A DNA stretch of 64,000 bases from positions 1-64,000 of the forward strand of contig NGBS01000322.1 of the NCBI GenBank assembly GCA_002245135.1, given 5' to 3'. Shown piece by piece: positions 61,851-64,000 of the stretch (its first letter is position 1; every line of letters begins with the position of its first letter). This stretch comes from Proteromonas lacertae. Lineage: Eukaryota; Sar; Bigyra; Opalinata; Proteromonadidae. The notes under the pieces were generated by a model. It was not told where the DNA came from and searched no databases. It saw only the letters and a program-made list of their open reading frames with translations. A program made the translations under genes and the position numbers.

Positions 61851-64000
61851 CTATTCTAATGGTTTAAAATATTCTAAATATCTCTTCTTAGATTTATTTT
61901 TAGTAGTAATAAATCCAGTTTCAAATACATCAACTATTTCTTCACCTCCATTCATCATTTTACCTAAATAACAATTATCAATTGCTTTTCTATTATCATA
62001 ACTCAATTCCTTTAATTCTTCTTCATACACTTGTCTATAACTCATTACACTATCAACTGTTTCTATTTCATAAGTCCATTTACTGGCTTTTATATCATAC
62101 TCCTTTCCTACTATTATAACTACAGCTTCATCTGTTAGTGGGAAGTAATACTTTTTAATATCTCCAACTTCATATTTACTTTGAGGTTGTTTTTCCATCC
62201 TATTAAGAACATCCTTTACTGAATTTGCTTCTTCTTCATTTCTATTTTGAAGTATACTTAGAAATTCCTCAATTCCTTTAACATCACTATCATCTAGATG
62301 TAATAAACTCTCTATATCACTCTTCTGCTTTGCTTCTGTAGGATATATTATTGAAGTTTCTACTGTTTTACTATATAAAGATATATATTAATTATATTAT
62401 ATATATATACAAATCAGTATTCTTATCAAATTCTTTTGTTACATTATCTATCTCTTCTTCATATAGTTTAAGCATTTTAGATGGAAGATATACAAAACCA
62501 CGAAGTTTTAATAATCCTAATAACTTTGTACAAAATTCCTCATATTTTTCATTTGGCTCAATAATCTTATGTTGCAATTCATATATCTTTTTCTCGATAC
62601 TATTTCTCATTTTAGCTGCTTCATTTGCTTCTTTTTCTTGTAAATATACGACATCCATTTTATGTTTAATACTCTTCCATCTTCCTGATAGTAATGACAA
62701 TTCTTTTGTGATTTTTTCCCCATCAATTTCATTTATTTCATATTTCCATATTCCTTTCACCATTGCTCCATAATAAATACATCCATATGCTATTGATTCA
62801 TCCATATTTAATGTTCTTATCAATAAATGATGAATCTCATTTTCTAATCTATTCTGAAACAACGGAATTCTTAATGATCCACCAATAATTACTACATCAT
62901 AATAATTTTTTAAATCCTCTTTATTACCTACAGTTTTTATCAATAATTCTATTAATTTGTCAGGTAAATCTTTTATTATTTCATTCAATTTTTCCACTGA
63001 AAATTCTCCAGAATAATCTTCATCATCTTCTAATATCCCATCAACACTTATTTGAACAGCATCTGCACCAGCTGCTGATAATTTTTCTTTTATCTTTGAT
63101 ATCTCTATTCTTAATTTTATTATATCTTTTTCTGAAAATTTGTCTTTACCTTCTTCAGTTTTAATTTTTTCTTTAAAATAGTCAACTATTCTTTGATCAA
63201 TAATTGATCCACTTATATCACATCTACATTCTTTATTATTAATTGTACATTTACCTCTTTCATATACACAATTTACACAATAACAACAATAATAACCAAT
63301 ATCAATAATTACTATATTCTTCTTTCCATTAAAAGATGAATTATTTTCATATCCATACGCCACAGCAGCTGCTACATATTCTGGTATAACATGGACATCA
63401 TCTATTTTAGGTATTGTTTCTATATCATCAAATATTTTATCTTTCTCATTATCACGATGAAATGATCGCTGAGCTATTGTTTTCAATGAAGTGATTTGCT
63501 CTTGAGTGTAATATGGTGGATAAGATAAAACATAAGTGTAATCTTCATACTTTATTTCGTCAGGATTGGTATGCCTTTCTTTCATTATTGCTTTAGCTTC
63601 ATATAATAATGATGTATAAAAATCCTCTGGTGTGTAGGTTAATAATTTATTGTGATAGACAGAATAATATTCTTTATCTTTACCATTTCCTGTTCTTTTG
63701 TGATAATTAAACTGCTCTGGTTTGACTATGTCATTTTTATCACAATTTTTAAATGAATCTTTGACTAGCTGTATAGTTGTTTTGTAATCTCTTATGCACT
63801 ATACATAAATAAATATAATAGATGAATAAATACTGATTTTTGAGCTGTTTGACCGAATAAATACTTGATGTTCTCAAAAACCTGAATAGTACTACCAATA
63901 AAATATTATTTAATTCATATACGGTATTAATCTCAAATCTGTACTTGTTCTTAACACATCACCAATAAAATTACTGTTCTTTATGATACCTCGAGTCAAT
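61851..64000 (-). CDS. HSP70/HSP110-like chaperone family protein, divergent, incomplete at window edge
   Basis: Four exons are visible; introns are 63892-63922 (31), 63799-63833 (35) and 62371-62410 (40). The start lies beyond the right edge. NFIGDVLRTSTDLRLIPTIQ, YLFGQTAQKS, TYVLSYPPYYTQEQITSLKT, IPEYVAAAVAYGYEN, then KLRIEISKIKEKLSA-like helices and VVIIGGSLRIPLFQNRLE follow the HSP70 nucleotide-binding domain in order. Where HSP70 has DLGGGTFD there is IDIGYYCCYCVNCVYERGKC, which resembles HSP110 (DMGHSAYQVSVCAFNRGKL) more than HSP70, with additional cysteines. The C-terminal part is helical and the classical substrate-binding beta domain is not evident. A degenerate or specialised family member. 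Confidence 0.72.

Noticed and set aside
1-64000. tRNA, rRNA genes or a CRISPR array
   Set aside because: No cloverleaf, rRNA-like block or regularly spaced repeat-spacer array was seen on either strand by eye.

Overview
The window is nuclear DNA of an AT-rich, intron-bearing unicellular eukaryote. The right third (about 46.2-64 kb) is a tightly packed run of ordinary eukaryotic genes on both strands: an UNC50 homologue, a GCFC/PAXBP1-like protein, an RJL (RBJ-type) GTPase, RAB28, V-ATPase subunit d, OST48, a Tubby-like protein, eIF1A, a sperm-tail PG-rich-repeat protein, a large unrecognised membrane protein and a divergent HSP70/HSP110-like protein. These genes are cut by spliceosomal introns of only 25-40 bases (GTATxx...TAG), which I located by restoring conserved protein sequence. 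TAA, TAG and TGA all behave as stops. RJL, RAB28, Tubby and PG-rich-repeat proteins together suggest a flagellated protist. I cannot name the lineage.

The left two thirds are mostly a graveyard of Polinton/Maverick-type virus-like elements, recognised from protein-primed family B DNA polymerase, retroviral-type integrase, packaging ATPase, adenovirus-type protease, double-jelly-roll major capsid and minor capsid (penton) genes. At least three lineages are present. Very AT-rich pieces occupy about 0.5-10.85 kb, 16.5-21.6 kb and 34.5-38.3 kb. A GC-richer lineage occupies 10.85-16.5 kb, 27.2-34.5 kb (element A, the best delimited, about 7.3 kb with inverted ends) and 39.2-46.1 kb (element B). 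No element here carries a full gene set; most pieces are truncated or decayed and several join each other directly, so I treat them all as fossils.

Two near-identical hAT DNA transposon copies (3385-4470 and 38287-39163, opposite orientation) sit in or beside Polinton pieces. The first has a perfect 8-bp target-site duplication. A second, unrelated hAT transposase fragment (about 7542-8958) lies inside a Polinton polymerase gene, between two copies of the same roughly 270-bp polymerase segment.

Between the two Polinton zones, 22.0-26.4 kb holds two adjacent minus-strand genes (or one long gene) with P-loop NTPase modules that resemble Crinkler-type NTPases. The most unusual points are the multi-lineage Polinton mosaic, facing inverted arms shared by elements A and B, the double-NTPase locus, the HSP110-like protein with a cysteine-rich replacement of its phosphate loop, and the very short introns. 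I saw no rRNA, tRNA or CRISPR array.
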